Below are positions 25,101 through 33,011 of a stretch of 64,000 nt of DNA, piece by piece. Each line of letters starts with the position of its first letter. The first letter of the stretch is position 1. The translations under genes were made by a program, and so were the position numbers. This DNA is from Botrytis cinerea B05.10 (lineage: Eukaryota > Ascomycota > Leotiomycetes > Helotiales > Sclerotiniaceae), in the NCBI RefSeq assembly GCF_000143535.2, contig NC_037310.1:186001-250000 (forward strand). Reading direction: 5' to 3'. The notes beneath the pieces were generated by a model, which was not told where the DNA came from, made no database searches, and saw only the letters and a list, made by a program, of their open reading frames with translations.

Positions 25101-28100
25101 TCTGATGTACCATTGTGACGATCGTTCCATTTGAACTCCGGCGTGAGGTAAAGACGAATTCTCAAAACATCTCTATTCAGTGGAGCAATTTCGGCTTCCA
25201 CGCTGAGTGTAGGAAAGTTGTCAAGAATTCTTGAGATCGTCTTTCCAGCACCAGGATTGTGTACCATGGCACCGATTTCAGCTGCATCCATCTCTTTTAG
25301 AGTTTCAATAGACAGGTTTTCTTTATCATCAAGCTGTTTAAGAATCGGCTGGGCTAGCTCAAATTGATGAAGAGGATGTTGGAATGGCCAAATTCTCTTC
25401 TCAATTGACTTGCATAGTGAGAGAAGCACGAGACATTGGTGACCCCAACGACGATTCAAAGCAATCATGAATAATGCACGACAAATTCTGGCCGATTGCT
25501 GAGCAACGTAGTTTGTATCGTTGGCTAGAGCAAAGTCCTCAAGTTTGGCTCGAGATATGTAAGATTGTAAGAGAATATTCGTCTTGGCATGTGAGGAATC
25601 AGTTCCACCTTTTACCTGACAGGGAGAGAAATCTTCTCTCAAGCTGGTAAGCTCCTTTGACTCGCTGTCTCTTGATTGAATTTGATCAAACTCTCCACTC
25701 ATGGCAATCATTGTGAGAACATCAGCTTCGGAAGATTGAGGTTGCATCATGGTGTTGAATATCTGAATACTAGTATGGAGGACATAAAATTGACTCGCAA
25801 TACGTCCAACATCCTTGCTTCTGAGCTCCTCCGTCGTTTCATTGAATATAATCATTTGGCTTTGCTGAAGTGTCTTTGCTGCTTGAATGCATAGTTGTCT
25901 TCGACGCTGTACTAAATTCGGATCGTCGCGAGCTTCAGCCCAATCGATACCATAAGTCAAAGGATCTCTCTTCATTCTAACGAATAAATAGGAGTATCCG
26001 AGCCATGCTACAGCTTCAGGAATCGATGTGACTGTCCCCAGACCGATTTCAGCATTAAGATTATCCACAAGATGCTTCGAGAATCGAGACTCGATAGGGA
26101 CTTGAGATGTGACGGCCTGGAGATAGTGATCAAGCTTATCTGCTGTCGTACAAATCATACCAATACCAGTATCCTGAAATTGTGGTCTACCTGCACGACC
26201 GAAGATTTGAAGAACATCCAGAATTCCTAGGTCGATAAATTTACCATCTTGAGCACTGTAAACTTGTGTACCTTTGATTACTACTGCAGCAGCAGGCAAA
26301 TTAACACCCCATGCCAAGGTAGCTGTGCAGACAAGAACTTTGAGAACACCGCTTCCAAACAATCTCTCCATCAGGTTTCTGTCTGAACGAGCCATACCTG
26401 CATGATGAATACCAATACCTTTTGGTACTAACTCCCGAAGTTCACGACCTCGTGAGCTCTTCATATCCTTCACAGCTGCCTCATATTGAGGGTGATTAGT
26501 GGGATCGAATAAGTCTACACAAACTTGCTCTACAGCCTTTTCATACAACATCTTAGCAGTGTTGAAAGTGTCCTTCCTCGAATGAACAAAGACCATGACT
26601 TGGTGATCAAGTTCCAGCATCTCTCGGACTTTTTCGAATGCAGTTGTATCAATATTCTCTCGTGATTGTCTGGTTCCAGCCTTCCCTTTGACTCCGATGA
26701 AGTGCTGTTCGAGAGGTACAGGTCTGAAGCTAGCGTCGAAGTAAAACAGACCCGCATGACGATTGACTTTGAGGAAGTCCGCCACATCGATGTAGTTCGG
26801 AAGGGTAGCAGAAAGTCCTACGATACGGATGAGAGATTGGGTGCTCTCAACTTGGCGTTCAGTACGGGCAACTAGTGATTCTAAGACAGAACCTCGATCA
26901 TCGTGAAGCATATGTACTTCATCAATAATCAAAAGTCGAACCTTTTGAACCAATTCAGTATCTCCAGTGCCTTTTCGAGTGACCACGTCCCATTTTTCAG
27001 GAGTTGTGACGATAATTTGAGTTTGAGTGATTTCCTTCTTAGTGAGATGCATATCACCAGTAAATTCGCGAACTTGTATGCCCAGCCACGCTAGACGACT
27101 ACCTAGCTTTTGTGTGATTTCGGCTGCCAAGGCTTTCATTGGGGCGACATAGACAATCTTGAAGTCATTGAAATTGACCACAAAGTCTGAGGATTCGGGG
27201 TTCTCGGATGGATGCGGTGAAACATTTTCTCCAATGGCGTGAAGTATCGTGAGCATTGCTGCATCAGTTTTACCAGCACCGGTGGGAGCACAAATCAACA
27301 TGTTTTCGCTGGTTTTGTATGCTATTGGATAGACCAGACTCTGCATTCGGTTGAGAGACTTGTAACCCTTGAAAGTTCTCTTGCAAAGACCATCCATCTC
27401 GGAAATCTCGACTAGTCTTCGACCTGCACCTAAAGTTCCAACCTTTCCAGCCGGGACAGTATATTCCGAGTATCTCTCGTGTTCTGTTCTCTCACTACCC
27501 ACCGGTAAAGCATACTTCTTCCCTCTCGAATCCAGGATGTTACCAGCATGGTGCGACTTATACACGTGGGGATATCTTTCTTCGTCGCGATTAATGGCCG
27601 GTCCTAGTGCGGCATGTTTATGCTCATAGTCTCTCTGTCTTAAGGCTGCTTCTCGCTCCCTCCTGGTCTGTAGCCTTCCAGTAAAAATGCCGTCATCTTG
27701 AGTTCCAATAGAACGTGAAGCGGCGGTAATACCTTTACGGTGGGAGATGACTTCAATGGCAAATTCTATATCATCAAAGCCGATCATGTCAATCAAAGTG
27801 GACTGAAGCTCTTCCTCTCCACTATCAGACCCTAAGATTGCCATGATTTGTTCCTGGAGGTCGTTTCCTGAAAGTCCCTGCTTCCTTTGAGCAATCTCCA
27901 TGCATTTGCTCTTCAACCATTGAGGACCATAGTTGCCTGCACCAGCGGAGTCAGAAAGACTAGGAAAATCATCGTTGGCATCGCTGCTGGACAAATCATC
28001 ATCCTCGTCACTAATGAAGTCCCAAACATCGTCCCCGCTATTTCCGGAAGTAAATTCATCATCGTCGTCGAAATCAACGTCGATATCATATGATCTAGCT

Positions 28101-28210
28101 TCCCCGTTTGTCGAGCTCGGAGGCAAATTCAACTCTGCCAAGGCGTTCTTCATAGCAGCAAGTTGGGCTTGCCATTGCACTTCAGCTGAATCCAGCGTCG
28201 ACGAAGACAT
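22154..28210 (-). CDS. SLH1: Ski2-like tandem-cassette helicase Slh1/ASCC3
   Basis: This is an RNA-dependent ATPase of the Brr2/Slh1 group; in yeast and human it is the motor of the RQT/ASC complex that splits collided ribosomes. It is a single exon of 2018 residues from the ATG at 28210 (the frame is open to 28219 without an ATG). An acidic, Asp/Ser-rich N-terminal region precedes cassette 1, with Walker A APTGAGKT near residue 310 and DEVH in LLIIDEVHMLHDD, and GRAGRPQFQDTG; a first Sec63 domain follows. Cassette 2 has GSPTGSGKT, DEIH in VIIDEIHLLGGDRG, GRAGRPQFDTSG and a second Sec63 domain. Length and the FPVESSL...ALDYLTWTFFFRRL segment favour Slh1 over the larger splicing helicase Brr2. 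The C-terminus is Lys/Gly-rich. Both cassettes keep their ATPase motifs. It is divergent from YKT6, sharing 296 bases. Confidence 0.93.
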   Translation of the reverse strand: MSSSTLDSAEVQWQAQLAAMKNALAELNLPPSSTNGEARSYDIDVDFDDDDEFTSGNSGDDVWDFISDEDDDLSSSDANDDFPSLSDSAGAGNYGPQWLKSKCMEIAQRKQGLSGNDLQEQIMAILGSDSGEEELQSTLIDMIGFDDIEFAIEVISHRKGITAASRSIGTQDDGIFTGRLQTRREREAALRQRDYEHKHAALGPAINRDEERYPHVYKSHHAGNILDSRGKKYALPVGSERTEHERYSEYTVPAGKVGTLGAGRRLVEISEMDGLCKRTFKGYKSLNRMQSLVYPIAYKTSENMLICAPTGAGKTDAAMLTILHAIGENVSPHPSENPESSDFVVNFNDFKIVYVAPMKALAAEITQKLGSRLAWLGIQVREFTGDMHLTKKEITQTQIIVTTPEKWDVVTRKGTGDTELVQKVRLLIIDEVHMLHDDRGSVLESLVARTERQVESTQSLIRIVGLSATLPNYIDVADFLKVNRHAGLFYFDASFRPVPLEQHFIGVKGKAGTRQSRENIDTTAFEKVREMLELDHQVMVFVHSRKDTFNTAKMLYEKAVEQVCVDLFDPTNHPQYEAAVKDMKSSRGRELRELVPKGIGIHHAGMARSDRNLMERLFGSGVLKVLVCTATLAWGVNLPAAAVVIKGTQVYSAQDGKFIDLGILDVLQIFGRAGRPQFQDTGIGMICTTADKLDHYLQAVTSQVPIESRFSKHLVDNLNAEIGLGTVTSIPEAVAWLGYSYLFVRMKRDPLTYGIDWAEARDDPNLVQRRRQLCIQAAKTLQQSQMIIFNETTEELRSKDVGRIASQFYVLHTSIQIFNTMMQPQSSEADVLTMIAMSGEFDQIQSRDSESKELTSLREDFSPCQVKGGTDSSHAKTNILLQSYISRAKLEDFALANDTNYVAQQSARICRALFMIALNRRWGHQCLVLLSLCKSIEKRIWPFQHPLHQFELAQPILKQLDDKENLSIETLKEMDAAEIGAMVHNPGAGKTISRILDNFPTLSVEAEIAPLNRDVLRIRLYLTPEFKWNDRHNGTSESYWIWVENSETSEIYHHEFFILNRKKLYDDHELSFTIPLSDPLPTQIYVRAVSDRWLGAETVYPISFQHLIRPDTESVYTDLLNLQPLPITALKNPALEEIYGKRFQFFNPMQTQIFHTLYHTPANVLLGSPTGSGKTIACELAMWWAFREKPGSKVVYIAPMKALVRERVKDWGARLTRQMGLKLVELTGDNTPDTRTIRDADIIITTPEKWDGISRSWTTRGYVRQVSLVIIDEIHLLGGDRGPILEIIVSRMNYIATQTNNSVRLMGMSTACANAMDLGNWLGVKEGLFNFRHSVRPVPLEIFIDGFPEVRGFCPLMQSMNRPTFLAIKTHSPEKPVIVFVASRRQTRLTAKDLINFCGMEDNPRRFVKMSEEDLQLNLARVKDDALKEALSFGIGLHHAGLIESDRSLAEELFANNKIQILVATSTLAWGVNLPAHLVVVKGTQFFDAKTEGYKDMDLTDVLQMLGRAGRPQFDTSGIARIFTQDSKKAFYKHFLHTGFPVESSLHNVLDNHLGAEVSAETITTKQDALDYLTWTFFFRRLHKNPSYYGLEISAEEHNTIAAQQMANDYMISMVDKSLDELAESKCLEIYPNGNIDSTPLGKIMSYYYLSHKTIRHLVTHAKPNASFRDVLSWMSSATEYDELPVRHNEDLINIELSKNLPLPADAAHFNGLPMWDPHVKAFLLLQAHMSRIDLPISDYVGDQTSVLDQAIRIIQASIDVLTEMGYLSSVLQMITLLQCIKSARWPEDHALSIFPGVAPDFKPSKDNNIPTSLQQFSALPQNAYQVLKSKLQLPSRNIQAFDKAANMIPNLNIEVQNVTALKMDVVIRRLNGLVDKEGKMYAPRFPKSQSEGWFVVLCKKGSDEVAAIKRLGWSAPKTNLKGKGARDGNVGNGDEGKQNTSVIGIGVKPQAKATLKFPGTEEGEEGNIMDGRVFDVWVVSDGYRGLIYKLEGVEVPDVMKVRAEDEGKGKDGKGKGK

Positions 28211-28506
28211 GATTTCCACGGAATCTTCACTAACTTCTTGAAAATGTCAAGTTCAATGAAGATTTTAGTTTTGCTATCTTGAAATATAAATAAAGCTGCT
28301 TTGGCTGATTCACGCGGCGGGGAGTAATCAGTGGGGCCAGCCGGGCATAATAAAATCCGTCGTCATACTGTAACCCCCATGTGATTGTAGGATACAGCCC
28401 AGAGTTTCAACATCAAGAACAAAGCAAAGCCACACCCTTCCAAACCTACACTTGTTTTTGCTATCAAGACTTCAATCACTCTTACAACCATCCCCAAATC
28501 GCAAAA

Positions 28507-29321
28507 ATGAAGTTACATTACATCGGAGTTAGTTCGCAGATCTCGCAGTAACAATGTTATCATGCTGACCGCTATCAGATAATCAAGAACTCAGAGACCC
28601 CCTCACACGAGCTCTGCTGCGTGAAAGAGTTGAGCGCATATGGCCGATTTACAAGAGCCAGGTTAGATTGTTACTACTGTTATGCATGAGATCAGACTGG
28701 TTAATAGGATGAATGTATAGTTACGGCGAATTCATGACGGTTTTCAGTAAGACTGTCGCTGAACGAACGAAGCCTGGCCAAAGGCAAGATATTGAACAAG
28801 ATAGTAAATCTTAACTCCTCCTAATTACAACTAGATCCTGTACCTAACAGTTTCAGGTAACACATTCCACGCCTATGGACGCAGCGAAGGTGTCTGTGGT
28901 ATAATAATTTCCGACCACGAATATCCAGCCCTCGTTGCCCATCAACTTCTCTCCAAAGTCGTCGACGAGTTCCTAAATGCACACCCTCGATCAGAATGGG
29001 CCGATTCAACCCCAACCCTCACATTCCCCGAACTAAACGACTATATTGTGAAATACCAAGACCCGCAACAGGCAGATAGCATCATGAAGATCCAAAAGGA
29101 ATTGGATGAGACAAAGATTGTGTTGCATAAGACTATTGAGAGTGTTTTAGAGAGAGGCGAGAAAATCGATACATTGGTGGCAAAGAGTGATGGCTTGAGT
29201 GCACAGAGCAAGATGTTCTATAGTGAGTCTATTAGGTTACGATGGGAATTAAGAAGGGTTTTTACTAATTCATAAAATAGCACAAGCAAAGAAGCAGAAC
29301 TCATGCTGCGTGGCTATGTAG
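28507..29321 (+). CDS. YKT6: R-SNARE Ykt6
   Basis: A prenylated SNARE for fusion at Golgi, vacuole and autophagosome membranes. Five exons fit in phase: 28507-28527, 28579-28661, 28721-28803, 28857-29222 and 29281-29321, encoding 197 residues, matching the family's roughly 200. The longin domain covers about residues 1-120 ([32 protein letters not shown]-like [15 protein letters not shown]). The SNARE motif (about 135-190) carries the central arginine in [13 protein letters not shown]. The end, NSCCVAM, has a CVAM CaaX box for farnesylation and a preceding cysteine for palmitoylation. It has no transmembrane segment, as expected. An alternative acceptor six bases upstream of 28857 would add two residues in frame. 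Confidence 0.95.
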
Positions 29322-29774
29322 ATTGGTGTATTTGGTTAGCTATGGCGTTCTCATCTTTTTTGATAGCATTCTCGCAGGCATTGTTTCGATTGGAGGATGT
29401 AAATTGCAGTTTGAGGTTCGGGAATATTGGCGAGTGAGGTCGCAAAGTGGCTTAACTTTCAAGGCGACGTCTTAATACTTAAATGGTACAAATGCAAATG
29501 CTTGGTGGTCTTCAATATTTACTCATCATTCATTGGCGGATTATAAAGGAGCATATGCTCTACTTTATTGTTTACCATCTAGTCTATACCTCATTAGAAG
29601 CCCAAATGTGAGCCAGTTTGGTGCCCCCTTTTCATTTACAATCTAAATTGTCGTGAAAGACTAGAACATAGCGGCGTTTAAGCTCAGCTTATCACATCCC
29701 ATAATATCGTATTCATGTTCCGTGTTCCTTCGTAGTTCTTGTGAGATTTCATGGGTATCTGCCTGTCCTCTTTC
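29322..29774. other. Convergent 3' spacer YKT6/GOT1
   Basis: Noncoding sequence holding the 3' ends of both convergent genes; nothing else recognised. Confidence 0.6.
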
Positions 29775-30478
29775 TCAAACAGGTAACTCTGCTCCCCTCA
29801 TCGCAACCCCGCTCCTATCAACCATGGCTCCAATATATGGGCCAATGATTGGTATGTTCCTTGCAAAGCCAGCTATAGTCCCTAGGAAATCGCCAAACAA
29901 GATGAATATGCCGTATAATTCCACCAGAAACCCGGTAAATGGCCACCTCATAAGGATGAGTGCAAGTCCAGCGAAAAAGGCTCCGGTCCCCTTAAGCTTT
30001 TGTCTCCGCGCAAAGAACGCCAATGTTTTTTGCGGTCCAATTATAACAGTCAAGCCGATCAAAAAGAGAATCTATATCGATATGTTGTAAGCTAAGAAGC
30101 CCTGATTTGAGGTCCAGAAGATACGCACATTTCCCATCGCGAGCCTGCAAGTTTGTTAGTATCACCTTCCTTTGGATCTTACGGAGAGTTCAAACATACA
30201 TAGCTCTATCAAAAAACATCATAACGCCTCCGATCAGGAAGAACCCGCCTTTCAAGACCTCATCAGCTATACTAGATACGAAGCACAAACCGTGGAATTT
30301 CACCTACCACCCGAACAAAAAGCTACCCCAATCTCTATACAAAGTATCCATTAGCATTAACTCTACAGAAAATACAGCATGTTTGGAACTGGATCAATTG
30401 AGTTCGGCGCAAATAGTCCAGAACCATCCATCTGGCTGCTGAAGTCAAGAACGTACTTTGAGAATCTGATAACCACAT
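29775..30478 (-). CDS. GOT1: Vesicle transport protein Got1
   Basis: A small tetraspan membrane protein of the early secretory pathway, needed for ER-Golgi and Golgi fusion steps. Five exons agree in phase: 30457-30478, 30308-30334, 30200-30248, 30129-30144 and 29775-30071, encoding 136 residues (the yeast protein is similar). Start MWLSDSQKIGVAF matches the family. Four hydrophobic segments follow: IGVAFCSGGGFFLIGGVMMFF, LAMGNILFLIGLTVIIG, FFAGLALILMRWPFTGFLVE and YGIFILFGDFLG, with the family's RRQKLKG between TM2 and TM3. One exon is only 16 bases long (LAMGN). The C-terminal tail IPIIGPYIGAMVDR is usual. Its neighbour YKT6 acts in the same pathway, though nothing shows co-regulation. Confidence 0.93.
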
Positions 30479-30916
30479 GGTAGGCATTTTGAATATCCTC
30501 CGAACCCAGAATTAGCAAATCGTAAGTATTTGGGTGTTTCTACTAGACACACTCGTAATACAACAGTTGGTAGAAGAAGCAAAGTTGTCCTTAATGATCT
30601 TTTGTTGGAGTTCATTGAAAGAACGCGGCTTAGGCGCGTCCGTGCCCATGACATGAATTAGCGTCATATGCAGACCACAAAAGCTTAAATATAAATTTTA
30701 CTCGGATTTCCCGAGTCGTGTCTGTTCTGACACTCTTCACCAAAGCTATTCTTTGGATTGAAAATATTGAAAGAACCACAATCACAATCGATATGTCATG
30801 TATTAGTTCAACTAAAACATGATGTGTGTTCAATGTGTCAACCAACAAGATTTGAAAGAAAATGCGAAGGAAATGGACTCTTCCAGGTCTCTCTACCTGC
30901 CTCCAAAGTATCAATC
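30479..30916. other. Spacer upstream of GOT1
   Basis: Noncoding sequence that must contain the GOT1 promoter. Short open frames here have no recognisable features. Confidence 0.5.
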
Positions 30917-31415
30917 CTATTGCACACTTGCACGAGGTAAAGTATTATGATTGCCACGACGAACCAGGACAATTTGTCCTGGTGACTGAGTTTCATTCTC
31001 TATATGTTCTCGGTACCACGTCATCTCTACTCGAGTAGGCAGATAATATTCATGATCGCGATTAAGCCGGAGCGTATTCCTGAACCAATCATTGAAAGAT
31101 GATTGGTGGGTAGAATGAGCTTGACTTTGTCGGTCAGACATATCTTCGTACTGATTTCGACCATTCTTGACCCGTCCTTCTTCAGCTGCTTTAGAGGCTG
31201 ATTCTATCCATCTCAATCATACAAATCTTCTCTCTCGAAGTCTGTCCCTGCCCCCTTGATTCTTCTGCCAGTATATATACACCAATGTAGTCAAGTAACC
31301 ATTTGAACCTTCGCGCATCGCTTGTCAATCTTCGGAGATGACGAACTGTGTGTAGAGTGAAGCCCAGGCCGATAATTACACCTTTTCCAAATGCTCCAAC
31401 GTAGTGCACTATCAT
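30917..31415 (-). CDS. Possible small protein of unknown function
   Basis: Not recognised. A two-exon model (31283-31415 and 30917-31203, 79-base intron with GTGTAT donor and GATAG acceptor) gives 139 residues. The first exon is partly hydrophobic (VGAFGKGVIIGLGFTL) followed by a basic helix (RHLRRLTSDARRFK); the second is polar, with NDWFRNTLRLNRDHEYYLP. The ATG lies only seven bases beyond the IES6 stop on the same strand, leaving no room for a promoter. It may therefore be part of the IES6 3' region, a decayed fragment, or chance. The composition of exon 2 looks coding, which is the only reason to list it. Confidence 0.28.
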
Positions 31416-31421
31416 CGCCTC

Positions 31422-31991
31422 TCACTTTAAGATAGTATGGGCTCCTCGTACTTCTAAATACTGCTCTGCAACTCCCTGGCCTAAAGATCTGACAACCGCA
31501 AACACCTCTTTGTTATGATATCGTAGCCTCGTCTTTGGATCTGTGTATGGAGCTGGTAATCCTGTGATATCGCAGTAATGTTTTGAATGTGCCAGAGATG
31601 GTGCCGATTCGATATTCGTGTATGTCGCAGTAGGTGCATTAGAAAAGCCGTTCGTCCGCATATTTCGTTCCAATACCAATTTCGACAAGTTCTTGGAAGC
31701 TTGCGCAAGGTTTGGTTGGAGTGTAGGAGCGCTCGTAGAGGCAGGTGTCGTATCACCATCGGTTGAAGTTGCATTATCTTCAGAAAAGGGTGTTGCAGCA
31801 CCGCTGTTGTCTTGTGTTGGCATAAGTGACGCTTCCTTTCGAACGGCGTCGCCGAGAATGGTCTTAATATTCTTGTTGCGACGCTGATTAGGTCTCCAGT
31901 GTGTATTGCGAAAGGGCTTTCTTATTGAGTGGACATCAAGCTTTTCGATGAGTGCTTGATGAGCTTCAGCTTCTGGGGTTGCTGGCGCCAT
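31422..31991 (-). CDS. IES6: INO80 chromatin-remodelling complex subunit Ies6
   Basis: Ies6 is the nuclear INO80 subunit that pairs with the actin-related protein Arp5 to couple ATP hydrolysis to nucleosome sliding. It is a single exon of 189 residues. The first real ATG is at 31991 (MAPATPEAEAHQALIEKL); the frame is open further upstream without an ATG. Residues about 25-45 hold a basic RNTHWRPNQRRNKNIKTILG segment conserved in Ies6. The middle is Ser/Thr-rich. The C-terminus is the YL1_C domain: HYCDITGLPAPYTDPKTRL, then RYHNKEVFAVVRSL. The gene is divergent from DAD4 with 235 bases between start codons, and its partner ARP5 begins 1 kb away. Confidence 0.92.
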   Translation of the reverse strand: MAPATPEAEAHQALIEKLDVHSIRKPFRNTHWRPNQRRNKNIKTILGDAVRKEASLMPTQDNSGAATPFSEDNATSTDGDTTPASTSAPTLQPNLAQASKNLSKLVLERNMRTNGFSNAPTATYTNIESAPSLAHSKHYCDITGLPAPYTDPKTRLRYHNKEVFAVVRSLGQGVAEQYLEVRGAHTILK

Positions 31992-32226
31992 GATTGATGA
32001 CAATTGGTGGTTGATCTATGATTGTTTGATTGTTTGATTGAAGTTGAATTGAATTGCTCTGCCTTCCTTCCGCCTTGTTGATTGAGCTTCGAGCTTCACA
32101 ACAGCCGACCAATCACCAATCAGGCAACGCATGAAACTGGTATCAATATTTACTAAACAACAACAAAATAGTGACTTTGTCAAAACATCACATCTCATAA
32201 ACCATATCACATCAACGATAGAGATT

Positions 32227-32648
32227 ATGGTAAGGCTGAACATGTCAAGCTTCTACACAAAATAATGAACATTTTGTAGGAAAATCCTCACGAGCACCAG
32301 CAAAACTTGCTTCTCTCACGAATCATCACCAACGTGGTAGGCATTTCAAGCACACTCAACAAGATGCCATGCTGATTCAACTTCCAGGAGAAACTCAATG
32401 AAGCCATCATGCTTCTGAACAAGAATCTCCAGGTATGAGTGGCTGGCAATCACTAGTAATTAGTTACATGCAGCTGAAGCAGTATTAGGAGATCAATAAC
32501 GCAAACACAAATGTCGTTCTGGTTGCAGATATGTTCAAGAACTATCAATCCAACGTTCTCTTCCATCTAGAAGGTAATTAGTTTTTACTGTCACAAGACT
32601 TGTGCTAATTCATTGAAAGCTACCGACAGTCTCAAGGAGCCATCATGA
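32227..32648 (+). CDS. DAD4: DASH complex subunit Dad4
   Basis: Dad4 is one of the small subunits of the fungal DASH/Dam1 ring that links kinetochores to microtubules. Five exons fit in phase: 32227-32229, 32280-32336, 32388-32432, 32489-32573 and 32620-32648. They encode 72 residues, the usual Dad4 length. The protein reads [20 protein letters not shown], then [15 protein letters not shown], then [20 protein letters not shown], and ends [10 protein letters not shown]. The only coding bases of exon 1 are the ATG itself, spliced directly at ATG|GTAAGG. Because the gene is so fragmented it leaves no long open frame. It lies between IES6 and ARP5. Confidence 0.93.
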
Positions 32649-33011
32649 TAGGACTGAAGAGAGTCTTTGTGGGAAAGGAGCCGGCGTTTTATGGCGGAGA
32701 TTGATGTTTAGAATAATTTCTGATTGATGACTTACAAAGATAATTTCCACGACTTTCAAAAATATCCTAGAGAATCTGGTGCTGTAGATTGTGGATAGAG
32801 TAATCGTGATCTCCACATGTAACTGATACATGCATCTCAGCCTCGTCACAAAAATATAGCCTTGTGAAGCGACAACATCATAAAGAGAAATAATTATCAC
32901 TGCAGTGCGTATCGTTAATACGTATACTATTCACTAGATTCTTCCGGCCGCAACGGTATGCAAACAATGATTTAGACCACAACGAGAACCAACCACTGCC
33001 TCTCTAGGAAG
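32649..33011. promoter_or_regulatory. ARP5 upstream region
   Basis: A 363-base spacer with no gene seen. A CT-rich acceptor (CTCTCTAG) ends four bases before the ARP5 ATG, hinting that a 5'-UTR intron ends there. Confidence 0.45.
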
